Below are positions 9,870 to 18,048 of a DNA stretch of 64,000 bases, piece by piece; position 1 is the stretch's first letter, and the number at the start of each line of letters is the position of its first letter. The notes beneath the pieces are model-generated. The model was not told the origin of the DNA. It saw only the letters and a list, made by a program, of their open reading frames with translations, and ran no database searches. The translations under genes and the position numbers were made by a program. Source of the DNA: Arenimonas oryziterrae DSM 21050 = YC6267 (lineage in GTDB: Bacteria; Pseudomonadota; Gammaproteobacteria; Xanthomonadales; Xanthomonadaceae). The stretch covers positions 558,001-622,000 of the forward strand of contig NZ_ATVD01000001.1 in assembly GCF_000420545.1 (NCBI RefSeq). The letters run 5' to 3'.

Positions 9870-9976
9870 GGGAACTCCTTGTAGGGGGATGATCGGCAGG
9901 GACTATCGGAATGCGGGCGAACGCCCGACCCCGACAATTATGGGGATGCCGGCTTGATTTTCAAAGCCAATTGTCC

Positions 9977-10002
9977 TTATATGTTTAATAGTTACTCCCT
10001 AT
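9977..10002. promoter_or_regulatory. Candidate OxyR binding site
   Basis: ATAG (9988-9991), seven bases, CTAT (9999-10002) match exactly two of the four tetrads of the OxyR consensus (ATAG-N7-CTAT repeated). A third, TTAT at 9977-9980, matches three of four bases at the right spacing; the fourth is not recognisable. The site overlaps the space just upstream of oxyR and faces ahpC, as expected for autoregulation and ahpC activation. Confidence 0.65.
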
Positions 10003-10015
10003 CACGGGACCGCCC

Positions 10016-11014
10016 ATGAATTTGCGCGACCTGCGTTACCTCATCGCCCTGGCCGACCTGCGCCATTTCGGGCGCGCGGCCGACGCCTGCCACGTCAGTC
10101 AGCCGACGCTGTCGACCCAGATCCGCAAACTCGAGGACGAACTCGGCGTCGCCCTGGTCGAACGCGCACCGCGCCAGGTCATGCTCACGCCGGCGGGCAA
10201 GGACATCGTCGAGCGCGCGCGCCGCGTGCTCGCCGAAGTCGAACAAATGCGCGAGACCGCGCGCCGCACCGCCGATCCGGAAGCAGGCAGCGTGCGTCTG
10301 GGCATGTTCCCCACGCTCGGTCCGTATTTGCTGCCGCATGTCGTGTCCGACATCCGCCTGCGTTTTCCGCGCCTGGAGCTGCTGCTGGTCGAAGAGAAGA
10401 CCGAAGTGCTGCTGACCATGCTGCGCGCTGGTCGCCTCGATGCGGCCGTGCTGGCGCTGCCGCTGCACGACGACGGACTGGAAATCGACTACCTGTTCGA
10501 AGAACCGTTCGTGCTCGCCCTGCCCAACGCGCATCCGCTCGCGAATCGCCACAACCTGCGTCTGGCCGACCTGTCCGACCAGCATCTGCTCTTGCTCGAA
10601 GACGGCCATTGCCTGCGCGATCAGGCGCTGGAAGTGTGTCAACTCGCTGGCGCCGGCGAGAAGGATGGCTTCCGCGCCACGAGCCTGGAAACCTTGCGGC
10701 AAATGGTTGCCGCCGGCGTGGGCCTGACCTTGTTGCCGATGCTCGCGGTGAAACCGCCGGTGCCGGTGTCCGAAAACATCCGGCTGCTTAATTTCCGGGA
10801 TCCGCCGCCCTCGCGTCGCCTGGCGATGGTCTGGCGACGCAGTTCGGCGATGACGCCGTTCCTGCGCGATCTCGCCCAGTTGCTGCGCGAACTGCCGCCA
10901 ACCCTGTTGAAACTCGAGACGCCGGCGGACGCCGATGCCGATGCCGATGCCGACAAAATGAATGCCAGCAGCAAAAAAGCGCGAAAAAGCCCGGAAAAAT
11001 CCCTGCGCACTTGA
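10016..11014 (+). CDS. oxyR: Hydrogen-peroxide-sensing LysR-type regulator OxyR
   Basis: A 332-residue LysR-type regulator with an N-terminal winged helix-turn-helix (residues 1-60) and a substrate-binding-fold sensor. Cys199 and Cys208 fall exactly at the numbering of the redox pair of Escherichia coli OxyR, which form a disulfide on oxidation by peroxide. The C-terminus is extended by an Ala-Asp repeat followed by a Lys-rich tail, beyond the usual end near residue 305. Divergent from ahpC with an OxyR-like site between them. Confidence 0.96.
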   Translation: MNLRDLRYLIALADLRHFGRAADACHVSQPTLSTQIRKLEDELGVALVERAPRQVMLTPAGKDIVERARRVLAEVEQMRETARRTADPEAGSVRLGMFPTLGPYLLPHVVSDIRLRFPRLELLLVEEKTEVLLTMLRAGRLDAAVLALPLHDDGLEIDYLFEEPFVLALPNAHPLANRHNLRLADLSDQHLLLLEDGHCLRDQALEVCQLAGAGEKDGFRATSLETLRQMVAAGVGLTLLPMLAVKPPVPVSENIRLLNFRDPPPSRRLAMVWRRSSAMTPFLRDLAQLLRELPPTLLKLETPADADADADADKMNASSKKARKSPEKSLRT

Positions 11015-11059
11015 TAAGCGCGGCAACGCGGGCTATGGTCCACGAACAACCTCATCACA

Positions 11060-11094
11060 CGGGCGGCGCGTTTTCGCGTCGCCCGTTTGCTTTT
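11060..11094 (+). terminator. Probable Rho-independent terminator after oxyR
   Basis: An 11-base-pair stem with one G-T wobble (11060-11070 with 11075-11085), a TTTT loop, then TTTGCTTTT. It ends ten bases before the rnk start and immediately before its GGAG ribosome site, so it may also act in the rnk leader. Confidence 0.7.
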
Positions 11095-11104
11095 GGAGAA
11101 GCGC

Positions 11105-11527
11105 ATGCACGCCGTTCAATCCGTTCCGCCGATCACCCTGTCCAGTTTCGATGTCCTGCGCCTGGAGAAGTTGCTGCAGTCGCCGGCCCTGCGCCGCACG
11201 CCTTCCGCGCTGGCCCTGGTCGAAGAACTCGATCGCGCGCGCGTGCTCGCCCCGGAAAACATGCCCGGCGACGTGGTCACCATGAACTCCACCGTCCTGT
11301 GCATCGACGAAATCAGCGGCGAGCAGCACGAGCTCACGCTGGTATTCCCGCCGGACGCGGACGTGCTGACGCGAAAGGTGTCGGTGCTCGCACCGGTCGG
11401 CAGCGCCCTGCTGGGCCTGGCGATCGGCCAGGTCATCGATTGGCAGGCCCCGGGCGGACGCCCCTTGCGGGTGCGCGTCACCGGTATCCGCTACCAGCCC
11501 GAAGCGGCCGGACACCGGCATCGCTGA
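11105..11527 (+). CDS. rnk: Nucleoside diphosphate kinase regulator Rnk
   Basis: A 140-residue protein with an N-terminal coiled segment and a C-terminal GreA/GreB-type FKBP-like domain (V-V-T-M-N-S near residue 57, V-S-V-L-A-P-V-G-S-A-L-L-G near 92). Rnk is related to Gre factors, binds RNA polymerase and influences nucleoside diphosphate kinase levels. The ATG at 11105 is favoured by TTTTGGAG immediately upstream over the longer frame. The oxyR terminator-like hairpin lies directly before it. Confidence 0.9.
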   Translation: MHAVQSVPPITLSSFDVLRLEKLLQSPALRRTPSALALVEELDRARVLAPENMPGDVVTMNSTVLCIDEISGEQHELTLVFPPDADVLTRKVSVLAPVGSALLGLAIGQVIDWQAPGGRPLRVRVTGIRYQPEAAGHRHR

Positions 11528-11564
11528 GTACTGCCCGGTCGCGCGAGTTCGCCATGGAGTGGGC

Positions 11565-11570
11565 TAGGAT
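11565..11570 (+). promoter_or_regulatory. Possible -10 element
   Basis: TAGGAT in the context GGGCTAGGATG, 38 bases before the next start codon. The same GCTAG-A/G-ATG context recurs upstream of other plus-strand genes in this window. No clear -35 was seen. Confidence 0.3.
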
Positions 11571-11607
11571 GCTCGCCATGACCTCGTTCCTTCCCGTTTT
11601 CTAAGCC

Positions 11608-12276
11608 ATGCCGCGCTGGCTGATTCTCGCCTTGGGCCTCGCCGTCGGCGCGCTGTGCCTGTTCGCCTGGGCCACGCGCCCTTCGGCGCCAGCCACCGTT
11701 GCCACCGCCCTGCCGGCCGCAGGCGGCGGCGGACAAAGTCCGGTCGGCTGCGCCTTGCCGCCGGCGTTCACCGATCCCAACCAGCCCCTGCAAAGTCCGG
11801 TCGACGGCCGCATGTCGCCGTTCCGTTTCGGGCCGGCGACGATCACGCCCCTGGCCGGCATCAGCCTGCAGGCGCGCGTGCTGTCGCGCGAGGATTACGC
11901 GTTCGGCACCGAAGCCGACTACTCGCCGACCGACCTCGCACTGGGCTGGGGCCCGATGGCGAATCCCGCCGCGTCCGACCGCCTGGACATTTCGCAGGGT
12001 GGCCGCTGGTATCGCTATCGCTGGGGACCGGAAGGGCCACCAATTCCGGTCGGCGACATCGTGCGCAGCAGCGCCAACATGCACATGATTCCCGCCGATG
12101 ACGCCGTCGCCAACGCGCTGGGGCAGGTCCGCGCCGGCAACACCGTGCGCGTCAACGGCTGGCTGGTGCGCATCGATCGCGACGACGGTTGGCATTGGCA
12201 GAGTTCGCTCACCCGCGAAGACAGCGGCGGCGGCGCCTGCGAACTGATCTACGTGTGCTCCATTTCCGGCTACTGA
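11608..12276 (+). CDS. Conserved hypothetical with N-terminal membrane anchor
   Basis: 222 residues: a hydrophobic segment at about 4-22 (anchor or signal), an Ala/Pro/Gly-rich linker to about 45, then a globular region. The latter includes A-R-V-L-S-R-E-D-Y near residue 90 and R-S-S-A-N-M-H-M-I-P near 155. This pattern occurs in uncharacterised proteins I associate with the Xanthomonadales. Three or four Cys near the C-terminus could form disulfides if exported. It precedes the GT41-type gene on the same strand by 33 bases, so the two may be cotranscribed. Function unknown. Confidence 0.75.
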   Translation: MPRWLILALGLAVGALCLFAWATRPSAPATVATALPAAGGGGQSPVGCALPPAFTDPNQPLQSPVDGRMSPFRFGPATITPLAGISLQARVLSREDYAFGTEADYSPTDLALGWGPMANPAASDRLDISQGGRWYRYRWGPEGPPIPVGDIVRSSANMHMIPADDAVANALGQVRAGNTVRVNGWLVRIDRDDGWHWQSSLTREDSGGGACELIYVCSISGY

Positions 12277-12309
12277 CCGGCCGCGAACGCCGCCCGCCAA
12301 GGATTCCCG

Positions 12310-14298
12310 ATGTCGCTGACTGACCTGCTCAAGTCCATGCTGCGCGCGCGCGTGCCCGACCATCCGCTCGCGGCTCCGACGGCGAGCGCCGCGCCGGCAA
12401 AATCCGAGGCCTCGCGACAGGAGGCCACCCGCCTGCTCGATGCGGGCAACGTCGCCGAGAACGGCGGCAATCCGCAGGAGGCCTTTCGCCTCTACGAAGC
12501 TGCGCTGGCGCTGGCGCCGGACTTTCCGCGCGCACATCTGAACCGCGCCAACGTCCTGATGGCGCGCGGGGAGCTGGCGGACGCGATCGCTGGCTATGCG
12601 ACCGCGATCGATCTGGATCCGAGCTATTTCGCGGCCCATTTCAACCTGGGCCTGGCCAGTCTTCCTGCCGGCGATCCGCAGCAAGCGCTCGCCTCTTTCG
12701 ACAGGACGATCGCGCTCAAACCCGACTTCGTCGATGCGCATATCGCACGCGGCAATCTGCTGGAAGAACTCGGCCAGGTCGATGAAGCGATCGCCAGCTA
12801 CCGGCTGGCCTTGCGATTGCGTCCGGATTTCGCCGAAGCGCACAACAACCTCGGCATCGCGCTGCTGCGTGCCGGCCGGATCGAGGAAGCCGTGACGGCG
12901 GGACGCCGTGCCGTCGAACTGCGACCCGACTATGCCGAGGGCTACGGCAATCTGGCGAACGCGTTGAAGGCCCTGGGTCGCATGGACGAGTCGCTGGCGC
13001 AGTACGAGCGCGCGCTGGCGATCAATCCCGACTACATCGAAGCCCGGTCGGGACGCTTGTTCGGACACAACTATCTTTCCAACCGCCCTGTCGCGCAGTC
13101 GCTCGACGACGCGCGGCGCTATGGCGCGCTCGTCGCCGGCCTCGCCCAGCCCGCAACAGCGTGGCGCAACGATGCCGATCCCGAACGCGTGCTGCGCGTC
13201 GGTTTCGTTTCCGGCGATCTGTACGATCATCCGGTCGGCTATTTCTTCGAAGCGGTGCTGGCCGCCCTGCATGCGCGTACGCCGGCAATGCTGGAACTGC
13301 ATGTCTACGCCAACAATCTTCGCGAGGACGCCACGACCGCGCGCCTGCGCGCGTCCTGCCATGCCTGGCACATGATCGCCGGTCATGCCGACGAACAGGT
13401 GGCCGGCGCAATCCGCGACGACGGCATCGACATCCTCATCGATCTCTCGGGCCATACCGGCCTCAATCGCCTGCCTGTCTTCGCCTGGAAGCCGGCCCCT
13501 GTACAGGTCACCTGGCTCGGCTATTTCTCCACCACCGGCGTCGCGGCAATCGACTATGTGATCGCCGATCCCTGGGCGGTTCCCGAGGGCGCCGAAACGG
13601 AATTCACCGAAACCGTCTGGCGTCTGCCGGAAACGCGTCTGTGTTTCACGCCGCCCGGCGATGCCGGCGAGGTCGCACCGCTGCCGGCGCTGAGCGAAGG
13701 CGCGATCACCTTCGGTTGCTTCAGTCATCTGACCAAGGTCAACGACGGCGTGATCGCGCTTTGGGCCCGCGTCCTCGCCGCCGTGCCCGACAGTCGCCTG
13801 CTTTTGAAGGCGCCGCAGCTGACATCCTCCTCGGTGCGCGCTGCGCTGCTCGCACGCTTCGACGCCCAGGGCATCGGTGCCGATCGCCTGATCCTCGAAG
13901 GCCCGTCGCCGCGCGCCGACTACCTCGCCGCGTACGAGGACGTCGACATCATGCTCGACACCTTCCCGTATCCCGGCGGCACCACGACGGCCGAAGCCGT
14001 GTGGATGGGCGTCCCGGTGCTGTCGATGACCGGCGACACCTTCCTGTCGCGCCAGGGCGTGTCCCTGCTGACCAATGCCGGCTTGCCCGACTGGATCGCC
14101 GTCGACGGCGACGACTTCGTTGCGCGTGCCGTCGCGCAGGCCGGGGATCGCGACCGCCTCGCCGCCCTGCGTCGCGACCTGCGCCGGCGCGTGCGGGCCT
14201 CGCCGCTGTTCGACGCGCCGCGCTTCGCGGCGCACTTCGAACAGGCCCTGCGCGCGATGTGGCGCATGGACTGCGAAAAACGGCGACCGGGCCGCTGA
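12310..14298 (+). CDS. TPR protein with GT41 (O-GlcNAc transferase-like) domain
   Basis: 662 residues. About residues 35-250 are tandem tetratricopeptide repeats; about 290-655 match the bacterial SPINDLY/OGT-like glycosyltransferase fold: V-G-F-V-S-G-D-L near 300, W-L-G-Y-F-S-T-T-G near 401, F-G-C-F-S near 475, L-L-L-K-A-P near 500, and D-T-F-P-Y-P-G-G-T-T-T near 555. The family transfers sugars from nucleotide donors to protein or glycan acceptors. Acceptor and donor cannot be deduced. No other glycan genes are adjacent, except an upstream envelope hypothetical. Confidence 0.9.
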   Translation: MSLTDLLKSMLRARVPDHPLAAPTASAAPAKSEASRQEATRLLDAGNVAENGGNPQEAFRLYEAALALAPDFPRAHLNRANVLMARGELADAIAGYATAIDLDPSYFAAHFNLGLASLPAGDPQQALASFDRTIALKPDFVDAHIARGNLLEELGQVDEAIASYRLALRLRPDFAEAHNNLGIALLRAGRIEEAVTAGRRAVELRPDYAEGYGNLANALKALGRMDESLAQYERALAINPDYIEARSGRLFGHNYLSNRPVAQSLDDARRYGALVAGLAQPATAWRNDADPERVLRVGFVSGDLYDHPVGYFFEAVLAALHARTPAMLELHVYANNLREDATTARLRASCHAWHMIAGHADEQVAGAIRDDGIDILIDLSGHTGLNRLPVFAWKPAPVQVTWLGYFSTTGVAAIDYVIADPWAVPEGAETEFTETVWRLPETRLCFTPPGDAGEVAPLPALSEGAITFGCFSHLTKVNDGVIALWARVLAAVPDSRLLLKAPQLTSSSVRAALLARFDAQGIGADRLILEGPSPRADYLAAYEDVDIMLDTFPYPGGTTTAEAVWMGVPVLSMTGDTFLSRQGVSLLTNAGLPDWIAVDGDDFVARAVAQAGDRDRLAALRRDLRRRVRASPLFDAPRFAAHFEQALRAMWRMDCEKRRPGR

Positions 14299-14386
14299 CC
14301 GCGGAGAGCGAGTGCCCGGAAATCGGGCATCATCACCCCTGGCCGCACGGCGCTGGCCGGGACAGGACTGAAAGGGAGTGGCGGGC

Positions 14387-14683
14387 ATGGCGATGAGTTG
14401 GTTCGATGCACGCGAGGCCGAAGCGTTCGGCGTCACCCTGGCGAAGTTCTTCAGCGATCGCGTGCCGCCCGACGCGACCGATGACAGCAAGAAATCCTCG
14501 GCCCGACACCAGCAGGCCGTGCAAGGCATGCTGCAGTTGCGCGATCACTTCAAGACCCACCACAAGCTCAACATCTACAAGAAGGCCAAGCTCGCCAACG
14601 CCTTCAAATGGACCTTGCGCGAAGCCGGCTACGACGATGCGCTGATCGATCGTCTGACCATGGACGTCACGGTCCAGCTCTGA
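14387..14683 (+). CDS. Small conserved hypothetical protein
   Basis: 98 residues from the ATG at 14387, which has GGGAG eight bases upstream; an upstream GTG at 14378 is in frame. The product is basic and helical with no signal or membrane segment: M-A-M-S-W-F-D-A-R-E-A start, a Lys-rich centre near residues 55-70 and a hydrophobic end. It ends three bases from the convergent GST gene. I do not recognise its function. Confidence 0.7.
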   Translation: MAMSWFDAREAEAFGVTLAKFFSDRVPPDATDDSKKSSARHQQAVQGMLQLRDHFKTHHKLNIYKKAKLANAFKWTLREAGYDDALIDRLTMDVTVQL

Positions 14684-14686
14684 CGT

Positions 14687-15337
14687 CTAGAACGCGTCGG
14701 TCGCTGCCAGCGCTTCCGGTTCAGCGGCAGCCGCGGCCAACCATTCGCGCATCGCCGGCAAGGCATAGATCGCATCGCGATAGCGCTGCGCGACGGCTTC
14801 CATCGGCACGCGATACGCGGTGAAGCGCACGCAGACCGGCGCGAACATCGCGTCGACGATGCCGAAGTCGCCGCACAGGAATTCCCCGCCGCCGCCGAAG
14901 CGCGTGCGCAAGTCGCGCCATAGCGCTTGCACGCGGTCGATGTCCTTCTGCGCCGCCGCGTCACCGCGATAGCCGTTGTCGGGGCGGCGGCAGTTCATCG
15001 GCAATTGCGTGCGCAGCGCCGAAAATCCGGAATGCATCTCCGCACTGGCGCAGCGCGCGGCGGCGCGTGCCCGCGCGTCGGCCGGCCAGCCGCGGCCGCC
15101 AAGCCAGCGTTCGTTGGCGACCTCGCAGATCGCCAACGAATCCCAGATCGTTTCGTCCTCGATGCGCAGCACCGGCACGCGGGCCGTTGGCGAGTAGTCG
15201 CCGATGCGCTGGTAGAACTCCGGCGTGTCCAACGGCAGCCGCACTTCCTCGAAAGCCAGGCCCGATTGCCGGAAGAACAGCCAGGGACGCAGGGACCAGG
15301 AGGAATAATTCTTGTTGCCGATGACCAGGGTGGGCAT
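14687..15337 (-). CDS. Glutathione S-transferase family protein
   Basis: 216 residues with an N-terminal thioredoxin-like domain beginning L-V-I-G-N-K-N-Y-S-S-W-S-L-R-P-W, the S-S-W-S segment being where the catalytic Ser of many bacterial GSTs lies. V-P-V-L near residue 54 carries the cis-proline, and E-T-I-W-D-S-L-A-I near 62 binds the glutathione gamma-glutamyl part. A C-terminal helical domain follows. Substrate unknown. Likely a single-gene unit. Confidence 0.92.
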   Translation of the reverse strand: MPTLVIGNKNYSSWSLRPWLFFRQSGLAFEEVRLPLDTPEFYQRIGDYSPTARVPVLRIEDETIWDSLAICEVANERWLGGRGWPADARARAAARCASAEMHSGFSALRTQLPMNCRRPDNGYRGDAAAQKDIDRVQALWRDLRTRFGGGGEFLCGDFGIVDAMFAPVCVRFTAYRVPMEAVAQRYRDAIYALPAMREWLAAAAAEPEALAATDAF

Positions 15338-15380
15338 GAGAACTCCGGTAGCACGAACGGCGTCGCAACGACGCCCGGGA

Positions 15381-15411
15381 AGAAAGAAAGACCGATGCCC
15401 GCAGGCACCGG
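15381..15411 (-). terminator. Probable terminator of the GGDEF gene
   Basis: On the minus strand an eight-base-pair stem with one G-T wobble (15404-15411 with 15392-15399), a four-base loop, then TCTTTCTTTCT. It starts eight bases after the stop of the GGDEF gene. Confidence 0.6.
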
Positions 15412-15418
15412 AAAGCGC

Positions 15419-17632
15419 TCAGACGGTGCCGCTGCTGACCGCCTGCGCCTGATTGCCGCCGTATTGCCGGCCTTTGGCCACGGCCTTGGCCACGCGCTCC
15501 ATGAGCATCTGCGGGCCGCGCTCGCCCGGCTGCGTCGCCGACAGGCCGATCGTCAACGTGAACTTGCCGTCGGACGAAGGCGCCGGATGCGTCATTTTCA
15601 AGACGAGCTGGCACAGCCGGTCGGCCAGTTCGCGCGCCACGCCCAGTTGCCGTCCCGGCATCAGCACGAGGAATTCGTCATTGCCGTAGCGACCGATCAC
15701 GTCGCCGTAGTCGACTTCTTCGCGCAACAGATCGGCCAGTTCGTGCATGACGGGTGCGACCGATGCCGGTGCGAGCATGCCGAACTGGTCGAGACCCACA
15801 CGCATCGCCACCATCGGCTTGTGTTGGAGGAACGCTGCCTCATGCAGACGCCGCAGCGACTGGTCGATCAGCTCGCGTTTGTACACGCCCGATTCGGCAT
15901 CGATCTCGGTTGCCTGCCGCTGCGCCATCGCCGCCGCCGCTTCGTCGCCCGCCGTCGTCGCCAGCGCGGCGAATTCCGCGCACAGATCCAGTTCGTCGTC
16001 GCTATAGCTGACATCGGCGTGTCGCTCGATCAGCAACGCGCCCCAGCCGGGTTTCGGAATCGGCAACGGAATCACCGCGAGCTGGACCTGCTCGAGCGGG
16101 CCGTCCGGACCGTCGAAATCGATCGCGATCTGTTGCGGCGCTTTCGAGCGGCTGAGGTTTTTCATCAGCTGCGCACGCTGGTCGAGCAACAACTGGTAGC
16201 GCGCTTCGGCCGATTTGGGTTCGACCAGCATCAGGTCTTCGTGGTGGTAGTTCATCGCCACCACGGCCGAGGCCAGCTGCGGCAGGACCGGCTTGAGTCC
16301 TTCGAGCAGGCGCCGGTAGGCGATCCATTCCAAATCGCCTTCCGCGGCATTCATCAACGCCGACTGCAGGCCGAGCATGAGCTGCTCGCGTGCGATCGCG
16401 ATTTTTTCCTCGGTACTCTTTTCCGGCACCACTGCGCGCTTGCGAGCCGCGCGTGCCTGCAGTTTCTGTCGGATCCAGGGCAGGACCAGGTACAGCGCCA
16501 GCAGCACCGCCAGCAGCAACTCGTAACCGCGCCGGATCATCAGGGTGATCGGCAGCACCTGCTTCAGCGCGAGGATCTGCGCGACCAGCGCGGCAATCAC
16601 GCCCAGACACACGAGCATCGGCCCCCAGCGCGACTGGCGCGGATCCAGCGACAGACCGACCACGCAGGTGAGCATGACCAGGGCGATCAGCACGATGGTC
16701 GCCAGTTGCAGCTGCGGCAGATAGAACAGCGGCACGAAGATCGCCGCGACCGCCAACGCAAGGAACGCGCCGCCGGCCAGACTGAAAACACGCTGCAGAT
16801 CCGGCGAGCTCTTGCCCAGACCGGCGTAATAACTGCTCGTCCACAACAGCGGCGCGCAGGCGAGCAGCCACAGCGCCGGCACGACCTTGGGACCGATGCC
16901 CGCCAGCGCCGATCCGAGCGGCAGGGCTGTCAGGTGACCGTTGTTGGCCATGCAAGCGAGACCGACCGCGAGCGTGGCGAAGACCACCTTGTCCGCGCCG
17001 GTACCCGGGCGCTGGAAATGCCGGAATATCGCTGCGAGAAACACCAGCACCAACAAGCCGTACAGCGCGCCGTACAGCCGCTGGCTGGGCCGATCGCGCG
17101 CTTCGAGTTCGTCGGCGGGAATCAGTTCCGGGTGCAGGTTGAGGAAGCCCTCGCCATCGACTTCCAGATACAGCGCGGTGGGGCCTTGCAATTCCGGGGG
17201 CACGGGCAGCAGGAAGGCATCGGGCCACTCGGGGTCAGGCTCCGCAGCTTTGCCGCGTCCAGTCTCGGCGACCATTTGCACCGGTGGGCCGGGCACATGC
17301 AGACGCAAGGACTCGATCGCCTGGCGGTCCAGACGCAGCCACAGCCGGCGGCCGTCGCTCGGCAATTCGACGCGAAGGCGCAGCCAGATCGTCGTGCCGG
17401 GCTGACCGCGCGTACCAATGCCGCTTTCGAGAATCGGGGTGAAGCCGGGCTGGGCGCGGCCGCTGAGGATGTCCTCCAGGGGCGTGCCGGTCGGCGTTTC
17501 CATGATTGCCAGGCCCGAGGGCGGCGTACGCGGCGCCTCGGCCGCAGGCGCAGCCGGCTGCGCACTGCTCGCCTGCGCGAACAGGGCCAGCAACAGACTC
17601 AGCGCCCACGATCCCCGTTTCGCCATCGTCAT
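15419..17632 (-). CDS. 7TM sensor with GAF-like and degenerate GGDEF domain
   Basis: 737 residues. A signal peptide is followed by a periplasmic region (about 30-180) of the 7TMR-DISM type, about seven membrane helices (about 185-400), a GAF-like region (about 420-570) and a C-terminal GGDEF fold (576-737). The family makes cyclic di-GMP from GTP. The signature here is G-N-D-E-F at residues 650-654, the second Gly being Asn651, which may abolish or lower catalysis. It may therefore be a receptor or weak cyclase. It has a likely terminator; no EAL domain. Confidence 0.88.
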   Translation of the reverse strand: MTMAKRGSWALSLLLALFAQASSAQPAAPAAEAPRTPPSGLAIMETPTGTPLEDILSGRAQPGFTPILESGIGTRGQPGTTIWLRLRVELPSDGRRLWLRLDRQAIESLRLHVPGPPVQMVAETGRGKAAEPDPEWPDAFLLPVPPELQGPTALYLEVDGEGFLNLHPELIPADELEARDRPSQRLYGALYGLLVLVFLAAIFRHFQRPGTGADKVVFATLAVGLACMANNGHLTALPLGSALAGIGPKVVPALWLLACAPLLWTSSYYAGLGKSSPDLQRVFSLAGGAFLALAVAAIFVPLFYLPQLQLATIVLIALVMLTCVVGLSLDPRQSRWGPMLVCLGVIAALVAQILALKQVLPITLMIRRGYELLLAVLLALYLVLPWIRQKLQARAARKRAVVPEKSTEEKIAIAREQLMLGLQSALMNAAEGDLEWIAYRRLLEGLKPVLPQLASAVVAMNYHHEDLMLVEPKSAEARYQLLLDQRAQLMKNLSRSKAPQQIAIDFDGPDGPLEQVQLAVIPLPIPKPGWGALLIERHADVSYSDDELDLCAEFAALATTAGDEAAAAMAQRQATEIDAESGVYKRELIDQSLRRLHEAAFLQHKPMVAMRVGLDQFGMLAPASVAPVMHELADLLREEVDYGDVIGRYGNDEFLVLMPGRQLGVARELADRLCQLVLKMTHPAPSSDGKFTLTIGLSATQPGERGPQMLMERVAKAVAKGRQYGGNQAQAVSSGTV

Positions 17633-17689
17633 CGGTCTCCCTACCCCGCTGAAGTTTGCCGCAAATTGCCCGGACGGTGCACCCGTCCT

Positions 17690-17950
17690 TCAGGCGAGCA
17701 GACCGTCGATCGCCGGATCGTCCCGGTCTTCGTCGGTCGCCGAGATCAGGCCCAGCGCCAGCAGACAGTCCCTGGCCTCGGGCCAGGCCGCCGAGGGCAC
17801 ACAGACCTGGACCAGGCCGGTCATGGGCAATTCCCCCATCGCACCGGTGAGGTATTCGCCGCGAATGAAGGCGGGAATGCCCGCCTCGTCGAGCGCGTGC
17901 TTCACCAGATGGGCATCGACCGTATTGGCCGCGTCGTAGATCACGCGCAT
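17690..17950 (-). CDS. DUF2007 family protein
   Basis: 86 residues matching the small ferredoxin-like DUF2007 (putative signal-transducing) family: M-R-V-I-Y-D-A-A-N start, [13 protein letters not shown] helix, I-R-G-E-Y-L near residue 29 and a C-terminal acidic tail. Members are often small cytoplasmic proteins of unknown role or fused to other domains. Upstream of the GGDEF gene on the same strand with a 57-base gap, so possibly cotranscribed. Confidence 0.85.
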   Translation of the reverse strand: MRVIYDAANTVDAHLVKHALDEAGIPAFIRGEYLTGAMGELPMTGLVQVCVPSAAWPEARDCLLALGLISATDEDRDDPAIDGLLA

Positions 17951-18014
17951 CCCTGCCTCCGGGGTTTGTTCGACTTATACCGCAGTGCGGCCGTCACGGG
18001 GACGGGCGACCCGC

Positions 18015-18020
18015 TAAACT
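18015..18020 (+). promoter_or_regulatory. glnS: Possible -10 element of glnS
   Basis: TAAACT in a CCGCTAAACT context, 28 bases before the glnS ATG. No convincing -35 was found. Confidence 0.3.
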
Positions 18021-18048
18021 AACGCCCTTTCCGTTGTCTCCGGTCCCC

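Noticed and set aside
14313-14329. Hairpin after the GT41 gene
   Set aside because: Six base pairs with a five-base loop and no T-run; could be chance in this base composition.
17672-17688. Hairpin between the GGDEF and DUF2007 genes
   Set aside because: Only six base pairs and no T-run; too weak to call a terminator.
14927-18022. 1031-codon plus-strand open frame over GST, GGDEF and DUF2007 genes
   Set aside because: Low-complexity Arg/Gln-rich translation antisense to clear genes; an artefact of codon bias.
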